Assembly (NCBI GenBank): GCA_965220855.1
Contig: CBDCQY010000001.1
Span: forward strand, 1,550,001 to 1,614,000
Source of the DNA: Bin95 sp965220855
GTDB lineage: Bacteria > Pseudomonadota > Alphaproteobacteria > Bin95
DNA: 64,000 bases
Direction of reading: 5' to 3'
Below are positions 9,350 through 19,800 of this stretch, piece by piece (position 1 is the first letter of the stretch; every line of letters starts with the position of its first letter). The notes beneath the pieces are model-generated. The model ran no database searches. It saw only the letters and a program-made list of their open reading frames with translations, and was not told where the DNA came from. Made by a program: the position numbers and the translations under genes.

Positions 9350-11356
9350 TCAGCCCCGGACGGCTTCCAGCTGCGGGAACTCGGCCAGCAGCGCCTCGAA
9401 CGCCGCGCGCACCTCCGAGCCGTCGCCCCGCCGCGTCTCGGGGTCGAGCAGGTCGATGGCGTCGAAGATGCGGTGCTTGGCGTAGAAGCGCCAGTTGACC
9501 GGCAGCGCCGCCAGGCACTCGGTGAGCGCGTCGTAATTGGCGTCCGTCCAGACCGTCTCGAAGGCCGCGCGCTCGGGGCCGACATCGTAGAAGCCATGCG
9601 CCTCGCCACCCGACGCGCCATTGCTCCGCGCCTGGCGCAGCGCCTCGGTCGCCGGCGCGTCCACGGCGCCGTCCGCGATCGCCACGCCATAGGCCTCGCG
9701 GGCGTGCTCCGCGCTCACCCAGCCGCGCCGCCAGTCCAGCAGCACGGCTTCCGGGTCGCGCCGCAAGGGGTCGCCCCAGCCGCCCGCGCCGCCGCAGGTC
9801 ACATGGATCACATCGCCGGGATCGATGGTGAGGATGTCGGTGTTGCGCAGATCCCGCTCGCGATTGGTGCCCGGATTGCGGATGAATTTCGACGCCGCGC
9901 CGGGCCGCCCGCCGGCGATGCCCCAGCCGGTGAAGATCGTCCGGTCGCGGTTGCGCGCCGTCACGCGCGTGCCCGGCGAGAAGGCCTGGAAGATCAACTC
10001 CGTGCCGAGTCCTCCCCGATGCAGCCCCGGCCCGGCGGAGTCGCGCGCCAGGCCGAAGCGCAGCACCTTCACCCCGGCCTCCGCCTCGTTGATCTCCGTC
10101 GGGGTGTTCTTGAGGAAGCCCTGATTGGCTCCGGAGCCGTCCGGGCCGTCCTCCGCCGCGCGCCCGCCGCCGCCGCCGCTCATCGGGCTGATCGCCGCCA
10201 TGATGCGCCGCCCGGTGCGGTTGTCGGTCGTATTCACGTTCACGATCGGCCCGCCGGAGCCGGGCGCGCCGGCCATATGCTGCGGGGCCGCCTGGGCGAA
10301 GGCCCCGAAGGTCAGCCCGTGCAGGCGGTAGCAGCTGAGCGTGCGCATCCCCACCGCCGCCGGGAACACCGGATTGACCATGGTGCCGGAGGGCAGGATG
10401 CAGCGGCAGACGCGGGCGACGCCGGAGTTGAGATAGAGCGAGGTGTCGAGCGAGTAGAGCACATAGGTCATGCCGACCATCAGCAACACATGGCGCTCGT
10501 CGCCGCCGGTCGGCATGTTGAGCGAGGATTCGAGCTGCGGGTCGGAGCCGGTGAAGTCGAAGATCAGCTCCTCGTCGCGCACGATCACGGTGAGCTTCAT
10601 GCGGCAGGGCCGCCCATCGACCGAGTCCTCGTCCATATAGTCGGCGAAGGGATAGGTTCCGTTCGGCAGGGTGCGCACGATGGCGCGGGCCTGGGCCTCG
10701 GCATAGTCGAGCAGGTCGGCCACGCCCTCGCGGAAGGTCTCCGCGCCGAAGCGCGCGATCATCTCCGCGACCTTGCGCTCGCCGGTGTTGCAGGCGGCGA
10801 TCTGGGCCTTCAGATCGCCCCAGTTCTGGTCGGGCGCGCGCACATTGGCGAGGAAGATGTCGAGCGCCTGGCGGTTGAGCCGGCCCTCCTCCACGATCTT
10901 GACCGGCGGGATGCGCACGCCCTCCTGGTGGATCTCGGTGAGCGTGCGGGAGAGCGAGGCCGGCACCGCGCCGCCGACATCGGTGTTGTGGATATGGCCG
11001 ACGGAGAAGGCGACGATCCGGCCCTCGTGGAAGATCGGCTTCCAGATGTGCATGTCCGGCGTGTGGGTGCTGACGAAGCCGGAATAGGGATCGTTGGTCA
11101 TGGCGATATCGCCCGGCCGGTAGTCGTCGATCATGGCGATGGCGCGCCCGTAATTCAGTCCGACGAACCAGGTGGCGCCGAGTTCGGTCGGGGTGGCGAA
11201 GGTTTCGCCCTCCGGCGTGGTCAGGCCGGTGGTGAAGTCCTCGGTCTCCTTGACGAAGGTCGAGTGCGCGGTGCGGTAGAGCGTGAAGGCCATGCTCTCG
11301 GCCGCGGCGCGGGTGTGGTTCTTCAGGATCTCCAGCGTGACCTTGTCGATGGGCAT
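9350..11356 (-). CDS. hyuB: Hydantoinase B/oxoprolinase subunit (HyuB family)
   Basis: A 668-residue HyuB/acetophenone-carboxylase-type subunit, the partner of HyuA in ATP-dependent hydrolysis of N-methylhydantoin or 5-oxoproline, or in related carboxylases. Signatures include DKVTLEILKNHTRAAAESMA, DIAMTNDPYSGFVSTHTPDM, FSVGHIHNTDVGGAVPASLS and a C-terminal VTCGGAGGWGDPL. Length fits the usual range for the family. Its ATG directly follows the hyuA TGA, so the two are translationally coupled, and the SDR gene begins three bases after its own stop. The exact substrate cannot be assigned from sequence. Confidence 0.9.
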   Translation of the reverse strand: MPIDKVTLEILKNHTRAAAESMAFTLYRTAHSTFVKETEDFTTGLTTPEGETFATPTELGATWFVGLNYGRAIAMIDDYRPGDIAMTNDPYSGFVSTHTPDMHIWKPIFHEGRIVAFSVGHIHNTDVGGAVPASLSRTLTEIHQEGVRIPPVKIVEEGRLNRQALDIFLANVRAPDQNWGDLKAQIAACNTGERKVAEMIARFGAETFREGVADLLDYAEAQARAIVRTLPNGTYPFADYMDEDSVDGRPCRMKLTVIVRDEELIFDFTGSDPQLESSLNMPTGGDERHVLLMVGMTYVLYSLDTSLYLNSGVARVCRCILPSGTMVNPVFPAAVGMRTLSCYRLHGLTFGAFAQAAPQHMAGAPGSGGPIVNVNTTDNRTGRRIMAAISPMSGGGGGRAAEDGPDGSGANQGFLKNTPTEINEAEAGVKVLRFGLARDSAGPGLHRGGLGTELIFQAFSPGTRVTARNRDRTIFTGWGIAGGRPGAASKFIRNPGTNRERDLRNTDILTIDPGDVIHVTCGGAGGWGDPLRRDPEAVLLDWRRGWVSAEHAREAYGVAIADGAVDAPATEALRQARSNGASGGEAHGFYDVGPERAAFETVWTDANYDALTECLAALPVNWRFYAKHRIFDAIDLLDPETRRGDGSEVRAAFEALLAEFPQLEAVRG

Positions 11357-13423
11357 TCAGGCCTCCCCGGTGAGGATCAGATTGCTCCGCCGATCGACCT
11401 CGACCGCGAAGCCCGGCGGAACGACGGTCGTGCAGTCGTCCTGGAGCACGATGGCGGGGCCGGCGAAATGCTGGCCGGGCCGCAGGCCCGCCCGGTCGTG
11501 GAGCGCCGCCTCGCGCTCCGCCCCGTCGATGAACACCGTGGCGCGGCCGTCGGGCAGGGCCGGCCCCGGCCGGGCCTCGGCCTCGGCCAGCGCGGGTTTC
11601 GGCGCGGCGCCGCTCACCGTCAGGCGCAGATTGACCGCCTGCACCGGCGCGTCGGCGTCGGCATGGTCATAGACGCGCTTGTGCTCGGCGTGAAAGGCCT
11701 CGGCGAGCGGCCCGGCGCGCCCGCCGGCGATATCGGCGCGGTCCACCGGGGTCTCGATTTCGTAACTCTGGCCGAGATAGCGCATGTCGGCCGACCAGAT
11801 CAGCCGCGCTTCGCCCCGGAAGCCCTGCTCGTCGCGGAGCCAGGCGAGCGCCTCGGCCTCCAGTTCCCCCGCATGGCGCTCCAGCCGGGCCAGCCCGTCG
11901 GCGTCCAGATCGACGAAGGCGGTGCGGATGAAGTCGTTGCGGATGTCGGCGATCAGCCCGCCATAGGCGGACAGCACGCCCGGCGTCGGCGGCACGATGG
12001 CGCGCGCCATGCCGAGTTCGCGCGCGAACAGGCCGGCCAGCATCGGCCCGGCCCCGCCGAAGGCCAGCAGCGAAAAGGCGCGCGGGTCCGCGCCCCGGCG
12101 CGACATCAGCTTCGCGATCTCCAGATACATGCCGGAGACCGCGACCCGGACGATGCTCTCCGCCGCCTGGGGAAGCGGCAGCGAGAGGCGCTCTGCGACA
12201 ACGCCGACGGCGCGCTCGGCCGCCGCCCGGTCCAGGCTGACGGCGCCATAGCCGAGTTCGCCCGCGCCCAGCAGCCCCATGACGACGAAGGCGTCGGTGA
12301 CGGTCGCCTGCTCGCCGCCCTGGCCGTAGCAGGCGGGGCCCGGCCGGGCGCCGGCGCTCTCGGGGCCGACCTTGAGCACGCCGAAATCGTCGACCCGGGC
12401 GATGGACCCGCCGCCGGCGCCGATGGAGGTGACGGAGACCGTCGGCGCATAGATCGGGAACTCGCCCACCAGCTCGCCCGCGCCGAAGGCGGGCTTGCCG
12501 TCCTGGATGAGGGCGACGTCGGCCGAGGTGCCGCCGACATCGAAGCTCAGCACATCCGCCGCCCCGATGCGCGCCGCCGCGTCGGCCGCGCCGATGGCCC
12601 CGGACGCGGTGCCGGAGAGCAGGGTGGCGATGGGGTCGGTCTTGCCGAGCTCGGCCGCCATCACGCCGCCGTTGGACTTGGCGATCATCGGCAGGGCCGG
12701 GACGCCGGCGTCGCGGAGCGCGGCCTGCAGCGCGCCGATATAGCCGGCCACGCGCCGCTGCACATAGCCGGCGACGGTGGCGGTTACGGTGCGCTCATAT
12801 TCGCGGATGACGGGCCAGACATCGGAGGAGAGCGTCACGGCCATGTCGGGGTCGGCCTCGCGGATCGCGTCTCGCGCCGCGCGCTCGTTCGCGGGGTTGG
12901 CGTAGGCGTGCAGCAGCGCCACCACGATGGTGTCCGCGCCTGCGGCCTTCGCCTTCGCCACCGCCGCATGGACATCCGCCGGATCGACCGGGGTCTCGAT
13001 GGAGCCGTCCTTCAGCACGCGCTCGGCCAGCCCATACACCCGCTCGCGCGGCGCGAGCGGGGCGGGGCGGCGCGAGAAGATGTCGTAGGGGTCGGGCGTC
13101 TTCAGCCGCGCGACCTCCAGCACATCCTCGAACTCCCGCGTGGCGAAGAGCGCGAGCGCCGCGCCCTTGCGCTGGATCACCGTGTTGACGCCCACCGTGG
13201 CGCCATGGGTGAAATAGGCGATGCTCGCCGCCGACAGCCCATGGCGGCGCTCCAGCTCGGCCACGCCCTGCATGACCTCGGCGCCCGGCGTGTCGGGCGT
13301 GGAGAGGATCTTGAGCGTGCGAAGCGCGCCCGTCGCCTCGTCGAAGACGCAAAAGTCGGTGAAGGTCCCGCCGACATCCACACCGATGCGCCAGGAGGGT
13401 GTTAGGCGTCGAGAATCATTCAT
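11357..13423 (-). CDS. hyuA: Hydantoinase A/oxoprolinase subunit (HyuA family)
   Basis: A 688-residue ATP-dependent subunit of the HyuA/HyuB type. The N-terminal WRIGVDVGGTFTDFCVFDE is the ASKHA-fold phosphate loop. DVLSFDVGGTSADVALI and GAGGGSIARVDDFG form the second nucleotide-binding part, and FGGAGPMLAGLFARELG is also typical. First gene of the hyuA-hyuB-SDR operon. The start at 13423 fits the family N-terminus. The 60 bp of coding start and about 300 bp upstream are repeated, diverged, at 46012-46365 beside a truncated hyuA start, so the promoter region is probably contained in that shared block. Confidence 0.9.
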   Translation of the reverse strand: MNDSRRLTPSWRIGVDVGGTFTDFCVFDEATGALRTLKILSTPDTPGAEVMQGVAELERRHGLSAASIAYFTHGATVGVNTVIQRKGAALALFATREFEDVLEVARLKTPDPYDIFSRRPAPLAPRERVYGLAERVLKDGSIETPVDPADVHAAVAKAKAAGADTIVVALLHAYANPANERAARDAIREADPDMAVTLSSDVWPVIREYERTVTATVAGYVQRRVAGYIGALQAALRDAGVPALPMIAKSNGGVMAAELGKTDPIATLLSGTASGAIGAADAAARIGAADVLSFDVGGTSADVALIQDGKPAFGAGELVGEFPIYAPTVSVTSIGAGGGSIARVDDFGVLKVGPESAGARPGPACYGQGGEQATVTDAFVVMGLLGAGELGYGAVSLDRAAAERAVGVVAERLSLPLPQAAESIVRVAVSGMYLEIAKLMSRRGADPRAFSLLAFGGAGPMLAGLFARELGMARAIVPPTPGVLSAYGGLIADIRNDFIRTAFVDLDADGLARLERHAGELEAEALAWLRDEQGFRGEARLIWSADMRYLGQSYEIETPVDRADIAGGRAGPLAEAFHAEHKRVYDHADADAPVQAVNLRLTVSGAAPKPALAEAEARPGPALPDGRATVFIDGAEREAALHDRAGLRPGQHFAGPAIVLQDDCTTVVPPGFAVEVDRRSNLILTGEA

Positions 13424-13730
13424 AACAATCTCTTTTTATTGAAAAATAATTTGAAAGTGGTTTTGTGTTCTCAAGGAAGCTAGAGCTGGCGTAAGCATAC
13501 CGCAAGCGAATTTGGGTGAACCCAGGCGCATCCGCGCGCGGCCAGCGGTGAGAACTGCGGCCAAGTGTCTCTGTGGTCGACGCCATGAGCGGACCGCCAT
13601 CGGCAGCCGCCATCGTTGGACGCTGGCATAGTTGTTTGCAATCGGGCAAGGCTCTCTCGTGGGGTGCAGGCTATTCGATCCGGATGACTGTAACCGCCCA
13701 TCGGGTGGTCGTCATCTGGTGGTCCCGCTT
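13364..13730 (-). repeat. Copy 1 of a ~360-bp repeat: hyuA start plus upstream region
   Basis: The first 20 codons of hyuA and the roughly 300 bp upstream match 46012-46365 in the same orientation. In the coding part 46 of 60 bases are identical without gaps. Further shared blocks are the AT-rich CATAACA...TTTnATTG stretch, the 44-bp motif at 13489-13532, GCGCGCGGCCAGCGG, GCTCTCTC and CCCATCGGG. No convincing gene lies between 13424 and 13853. A minus-strand frame through both copies gives similar peptides (WPRA..A..F.QIRLRY), so a small conserved ORF is possible but unproven. Confidence 0.8.
13489..13532 (-). promoter_or_regulatory. 44-bp upstream motif, copy 1 (before hyuA)
   Basis: On the plus strand this site reads GCGTAAGCAT-ACCGCAAGCG followed by AATTTGGGTG-AACCCAGGCG-CATC. 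It aligns without gaps to 46137-46180 (35 of 44 identical) and 45817-45860 (34 of 44). All three copies lie about 60-70 bp ahead of a start codon on the minus strand (hyuA, hyuA relic, integrase). It could be a shared operator/promoter or an attachment-like site. Confidence 0.5.
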
Positions 13731-13853
13731 GAGGAGGTAAGGACGCGACCCGGTTCTGGACTATGGCGCAAGTTTCCAGGCGCCGACGGTCTTGCCCACG
13801 GTGTTGCGGAACTCGCGGTCGTCTTCCCGGGGGCGGGCGGCTCCGCCCCGGCT

Positions 13854-16800
13854 TCAGAAGCCGAGGCGGAGATCCAGGCGGAGGCGGTGGTCGTCGGCGG
13901 AGCCTTTGCGGGCCTCGTGGCCGCCGGTGAGTTCGAGATCGACGCGGCCCTTGGCGGCCTCGAAGGCGAGGCCGACTTCGAGTTTGCGCCGCACACCCTC
14001 TTGCTCCGAGAAACGCAGCAAGGGGGAGAGCAGGCCGTGCGCGGCGGGCAGGCGGAAGCCGTAGCGGGCTTCCAGTTCGAGCGCCATGCGGTCTTCGTCG
14101 GCCCCGAGGCCGGCCTCGTCATAGTCGAGATCGTCGGCCAGCATCGCCGCGCCGTCGGCGCGCACTCCGCTTGCGAGGCTCATGGACCAGGAAAGGCCCG
14201 CGCCGTCGGACGCCGGCTCCAGGCCGGCGGTCAGGCTCGCGCCTGTGCCGCCATAGCCGGCCTCCGAGGAGAGCGCCAGATGGCGGCCTTCCGCCTCCAG
14301 CGTGAAGCGCGATCCGGGCGCGGAGAGGCGCGCGCCGAAGCCGGCCTCGACGCCGGAGCCTTCCCGCCAGTCGCCCCCGTCGCCGCGCCAGGCGAGCGAG
14401 CCGAAGGGCGCCAGAGACCCGCCGCCGAGGCCCCAGCCCTCATGCTCGGCCTCCAGCGAGGCCCTGGCCCGCCAGACCTGCACCTCATGCCCGCCGATCA
14501 CCGAGCGCGCGCTGCCGCCGGTCTCCAGCGTGACGAAGCCCGCGTCGGCCTCCAGGGCCAGACCGAGCGCGCCGACATCCGCCAGCGGCTGGCGACCGCC
14601 GGCAGACGCCAGGCGCATCTCCAACGCCTCGGTTTCGCCCACGCCTTCCGTCGGGTGGTAATCGACCGAGCCGTTGCCCGCGCCCAGCATGGTCCAGACC
14701 TCGGCCCCGCTGGCGAGCTTCAGCTGCGCATAGGGCCAGGCGGCGCTGAGCGCGGTGGTGAAACCCGCTCCGTCGCTGGCCTCCGTCTCGCCGGCGCTCC
14801 GCGAGAGCGCGAAGCCCATCAGCAGCCCATCGCCCACGCGCGCATCCATGCCGAGCCAGCCGGTCTCCATCCGGCTGCGATGAGCAATTCCGGCCTGCTC
14901 CGCCTCGAAACGCATCAGCCCGCCCCGGCCCCAGGCCGTCATCTCAAGCCCGCTGCCGGCCTCGCCGAAGGACATCTCGAAGGCGCTGTCGCGGCGCAAC
15001 TCCTCCCAGCTCACGCGACTGTCGCCGTCGCGGTCGAGCGCCGCCCGGCGTGTCCGCCAGTCGCGCTCCGCCGGCTCGCCCGCCGCCGGGCCGAACTCGA
15101 CCCGCCGCCCGGCCACCGTCAGGCTGGAGGCGCCCGGCGCGGCCTCCAGCCGCTGCCCGATGGTTGCCTGGGCCTGGCCCAGCGTCTTCGCCGCCAGCCC
15201 CGCCAGGCTCTTCGCGAACGCTGCGCGCCGGGCTCCATACCCGCCGCCGCCCGTCGTCACCTCGATGGTGAAGCTCACGCTCGCCGTGTCGCTGTCTGTG
15301 TCGCTCGCCGTCCAGCTGTAGGTCGTGACCGCCAGCGTCGCCGTCGGCGCGCCGCTCACGGTGCGCGTCGCCGCGTCGAGCGCAAGGCCGGCCGGCAAGG
15401 TCGGCGTCAGCGCATAGCTCAGCGTCCCGTTGCCGCCCGTCGCCGCCGGCAGGGTGAAAGCCGTAATCGCCGTTCCTTGCGTGTAGCTTCGGTTCGCCAC
15501 CAGGATGCCGCCGAAGGAGGGCGTGGTGTCCACCTCCACGGCAATCGTGAAAGTGAGAGTCGCGTTGTCGCCGTCGGCGTCGGTCGCCGTCCAGCTGTAG
15601 GTCGTCGCCGCCTGGAGCGCCGTGGGCGTCCCGCTGACGGTGCGCGTCGCCATGTCGAGCGCGAGGCCGGCCGGCAGGGCGGGCGTCAGCGCATAGGCCA
15701 CCGCCCCATCGCCGCCGGTCGCGACCGGCAGCGTCAGCGCCGCAATCGCCGTCGCCTGACTGTAGCTCCGGTCGGCGACCGTCGCCGCCCCGAAAGACGG
15801 CGTGAGGTCATTCAGCGCCACGCTCGCCTCGGCCGAGGCCACGCCTGGGCCGCTGCCGTTCACCGCCCGGATCTGGAAGCGCCAGACCGTGCGGATGTCG
15901 AGACCCTTCACCGTGTGACCGGTGCCGGTCGAGCCGCTGCCGGGGATCGCATTCCAGGCGTCGTCCGCCCCGAAGCTCGCCGCGCTGGTGTAGCGCAGTT
16001 CATAGCCGGTGACGGTCGCGTCCAGAGGGTCGTTCCAGGCGAGTGTCACCGCGCTGAGGCCGGCCATCGCCGCCAGGCCGGTCGGCGCGGCCGGGACGCG
16101 GCTTTCCGGTGTTGCGACGACGGTGGCGGCGTCGCTCGCGCCCTGGCCGTTCACGGCGCGCACCGCAAAGCTGTAGGACACATTGTCGGTGAGCCCGGTG
16201 GCCCGGGTGCGGGTGGCGTCCGCCGCCAGGTCGGTCCAGGCGTCGCTGGCGGTGAAGGGCAGCGCCGAGCTCTGCTTCCAGCGCACCTGCAGCTTGTCGA
16301 TATTGTCGGTGTCGGCCGGCAGGCTCCAGGTCAGCCCGACCGCGCCGGTGCTCGCCGTGGCGGCGAGGCTCGTGACCGCGCCGGGCGGACCCGCCGCTGG
16401 CGTTGCCGAGACGGTGCCCGAGACCGCCGTGGCGGTATGGCCCGTGACCGCCCGGATCTGGAAGCCGTAGGCGGTCCCGTTGGTGAGGCCGGTGACCAGA
16501 TGCCCGGTGCTGGCGCCGCCGCTGCCGGGGACCGCCCGCCAGGCGCCGAAGGCCCCGCCGCCGGCCTGCTGGCGATAGTCCCAGCGCGAGGCCGTGGCGA
16601 TGGCGTTCCAGGACAGGGCTACCCCCGCGTCGCTCGCCGCCGCCGCAAACCCGCCCGGCTGCCCCGGCGTCGCGCTCGGCGTCGCGGTGATGGTGTCGGA
16701 CAATAGAGGTCCTAACCCAACTTCAAGCCTCTGGGTAAGTCGAAAGGCGTATTGCTCGCCATTGTCGAGGCCGGTCACCGTGCGGGAAGTCACGGCGCCA

Positions 16801-19800
16801 AGGAGTAGATGGCTTGCCCCGCCTCCGTTTACTGTCGATCCCTTCCGATAGGTGAGGACATATCCATTGAGATCGTCGCTCTCGACATGTTCCCAACTGA
16901 GCGTCACCTGGCTGTTGCCTGGCGTGGCGGTGAAATTGGCGGGCAGCGGTGGGCCGTTATATTCGACCACGATGCGGACATTGAGCGTCGCGCTGTCGCC
17001 GTCGGCGTCGGTCGCCTTGAAGCTATAGTTGGTCCAACTCTGCGTTGCAGTTGGCGCACCGACGAAGCGATGCGTGGCCGCGTCGAAAGTGAGGCCCGCC
17101 GGCAACTGGGGAGCGAAGGAATAAGACAACATTCTGTCGCCGCCCGACGCGTTCGGCAGACTGGTGTTCACGGGGCGATGCTGCTCAGCAAAAATAAAGA
17201 GGGTCGAAGTATCGTTGAAGGCGGGCGTGAGGTCGCGCGGCGTCGCCAACGTCTCGTCCGAGGCCGGCCCGGCGCCGCTCGCATTCACCGCCCGGATCTG
17301 GAAGCGCCGGGCTACATCGTTGACCAGGCCCGCCACGTCGCGCTCGGTGGTGGCCGCGCCGCTGCCGGGGATCGCGCTCCAGGCGTCGTTCGGCCCGAAG
17401 CTCGCCGCCGAAGTGTGGCGCAGCTCATAGCGCGTGATGGTCGCATTGGAAGGATCGTTCCAGCTGAGCGTCACATGCGCGTTGCCCGTCGTCGCCGGGC
17501 TCAACCCGGTCGGCTTGGCCGGTTTGGCCAGCGGAGCTGCTGGCGTCGCGCTGACGGTCGCAGAAGGCGCGCTCTCGCCGCCGCTGGCCACGGCGCGAAT
17601 CTGGAAGACATACTGGCTGTTGTTCTGCAGGCCGGTCACGACATGGCTGGCGGTCGCAGCCCCGCTGCCGGCGATGTCAGCCCAGCTGTCGCTGTCGGTG
17701 AAGGCTGTCCCCTGCTTGTAGCGCAACCGGTAGCCGGTAATGTTGCTGTCGCCGGGATCGCTCCAGGAAAGCACCGCCTGACTGTCGCCGGCCGCAGCGG
17801 CGAAGCCGGTCGGCGCTGCCGGGCGCTTGTAGGTGGCGGCGATGGTGAAGGTGAGCGCCACCGTGTCGCCATCGGCGTCGGTCGCCGCCCAGCTGTAGGC
17901 GGTCGCGTTCTGCGCCGCCGTCGGCGTCCCACCGATGGTGCGCGCGGCGCTGTCCAGGACGAGGCCCGCCGGCAGGTCGGGGATGAGGCTGTAGGCGAGC
18001 GTCCCGTTGCCGCCGTTCGCCTGCGGCAGGGTCAGCGTGGCGATGGCGGAATAGGGCTCATAGTCCCGGTCTGCGATCGTTGCCGCGCTGAAGGAGGGTC
18101 TGGCGTCCGGTTGCACGGCCATGGTGAAGGTCAGCTTGGCGGTGTCGCCGTCGGCGTCGGTCGCGGTCCAGCTGTAGGTCGACTCCGACTGCGCCGACGT
18201 CGGCGTCCCGCTGACGGTGCGTGTCGCCGCATCGAGGGCGAGGCCGGCCGGCAGGGTTGGCGTCAGCGTGTAGGTGAGCGGGCTGTTGCCGCCGGTCGCC
18301 GACGGCAGCGTGAGCGCGGCGATCGCCGACCCCACTGTGTAGAGCCGGCCGGCGACGATCGTCTGGCCGAAGGAAGGCGTGAGGTCCTGCGGCGTCCCGG
18401 CAATACTGGCCGTCGGGCCATCGCCGGCCGTGTTGACCGCGCGCAACTCGAAGCTGTAGGCCGCGCCATTGGTGAGGCTCGTCACCGTGCGGCTCGTCGC
18501 CGTGGCGGCGAGGTCGGTCCAGGCGTCGCTGGCGGTGAAGGGGAGCGATGCGGTCGTCTTCCATCGCAGTTGCACCTTGTCGATCGTGCCGGTCGGCAGC
18601 GTCCAGGCGAGCGCCAACTGCCCGTCGCCCGGCGCCGCGGCGAGGCCGGTCGGCGCCGCCGGGGCCGTCAACGCCGGCATGGCCGTCACGGTGGCCGACG
18701 CGTCGCCCGCGACGCCCGTAATCGCCGCACGGACCTGGAAGACATGGGCGGCGCCGTTGGCGAGCCCGGTCACGGTGTGGCTGGTGGTGGAAGCCCCGCT
18801 GCCGGCGATGTCGGTCCACAGCCCGTCATCGCCGTCGGCGAAGCTCGTCCCCGCCTTGTGGCGCACCTGGTAGCCGGTAATGGCGCTGTCGCCCGGATCG
18901 GTCCAGGTCAGGCTCGCGCGCCCGTCGCCCGCCGCCGCCGCCAGGCCGGCCGGCGCATCCGGCGGCCCGACGACCGTGACCTTGAAGCTGCCTTTCTTCT
19001 TGCCGCCCAGGACGTCTTGCGCTTGCAATGCGATGAATTGCTCGCCCTTGGCCTTGCCGGTCACCGTGATCTTGCGAACCGGCTCGCTGCCGAACGAGGC
19101 GACGGCCGCCCGCCCGACACTGCGAATGAAATAGGAGAAAAACAGGTCGTCATCCTCGTCCTCATCGAGGAACATGTCCGTCACCCGCACGGTCACCGAG
19201 CCGCCGACCGCCACGGTCTGGTCCGGCCAGGGCGGTGTCCTGACGGCCGGTTCCCTGTTCGCCATCGCCAGCACCATGCTGTCCGAGGCCGAGAGCCCGC
19301 CGGGATCCGTCGCCGTCACGGTCAGCGTCGTCCTCTCCACCGGCCCCGTCGCCCTGACGCGCAGATAATAATGGTCGGGATAGAGGGCGTTGGCGCCGCC
19401 GAGGCTGCTGCCGGTCACGGCCCGCACGTCCAGATTCGCCTGCGCCGGATTCGCCGCAAAGGAGTATGTCAGCGCGTCGCCGTCCGGGTCCGTGAACGCT
19501 CTGCCCAGCCTGAGGCTCACAACGCGCCCGTTGGCCTTCAGAAACGCGCCTCTGGGGCCGAGCCCCTCTCCCTGAATCCTGGGGGACCGGTTATCGACGG
19601 TCGCGGCCCCGGCCGGCGTCGCCTGGACGGTGTTCGAGGTGGCGATTGCCGCATGGCCGCGCACCGCCCGCAACTGGAAGTCGTAGGCGACGCCATTGGT
19701 GAGGCCGGTGACGACGTGCCGGATGGTCGCGCCGGTGCTCCCCGGTATGGCGGTCCACGCCCCGAAGGCGTTGCCGCCGGAGCGCTGCCGATAATCCAGC

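Noticed and set aside
8759..13405. A 1,548-codon plus-strand open frame opposite hyuA/hyuB/SDR
   Set aside because: Codons are Arg/Ala/Gly/His-rich with no domain. It mirrors the third-position G/C bias of real genes on the other strand.
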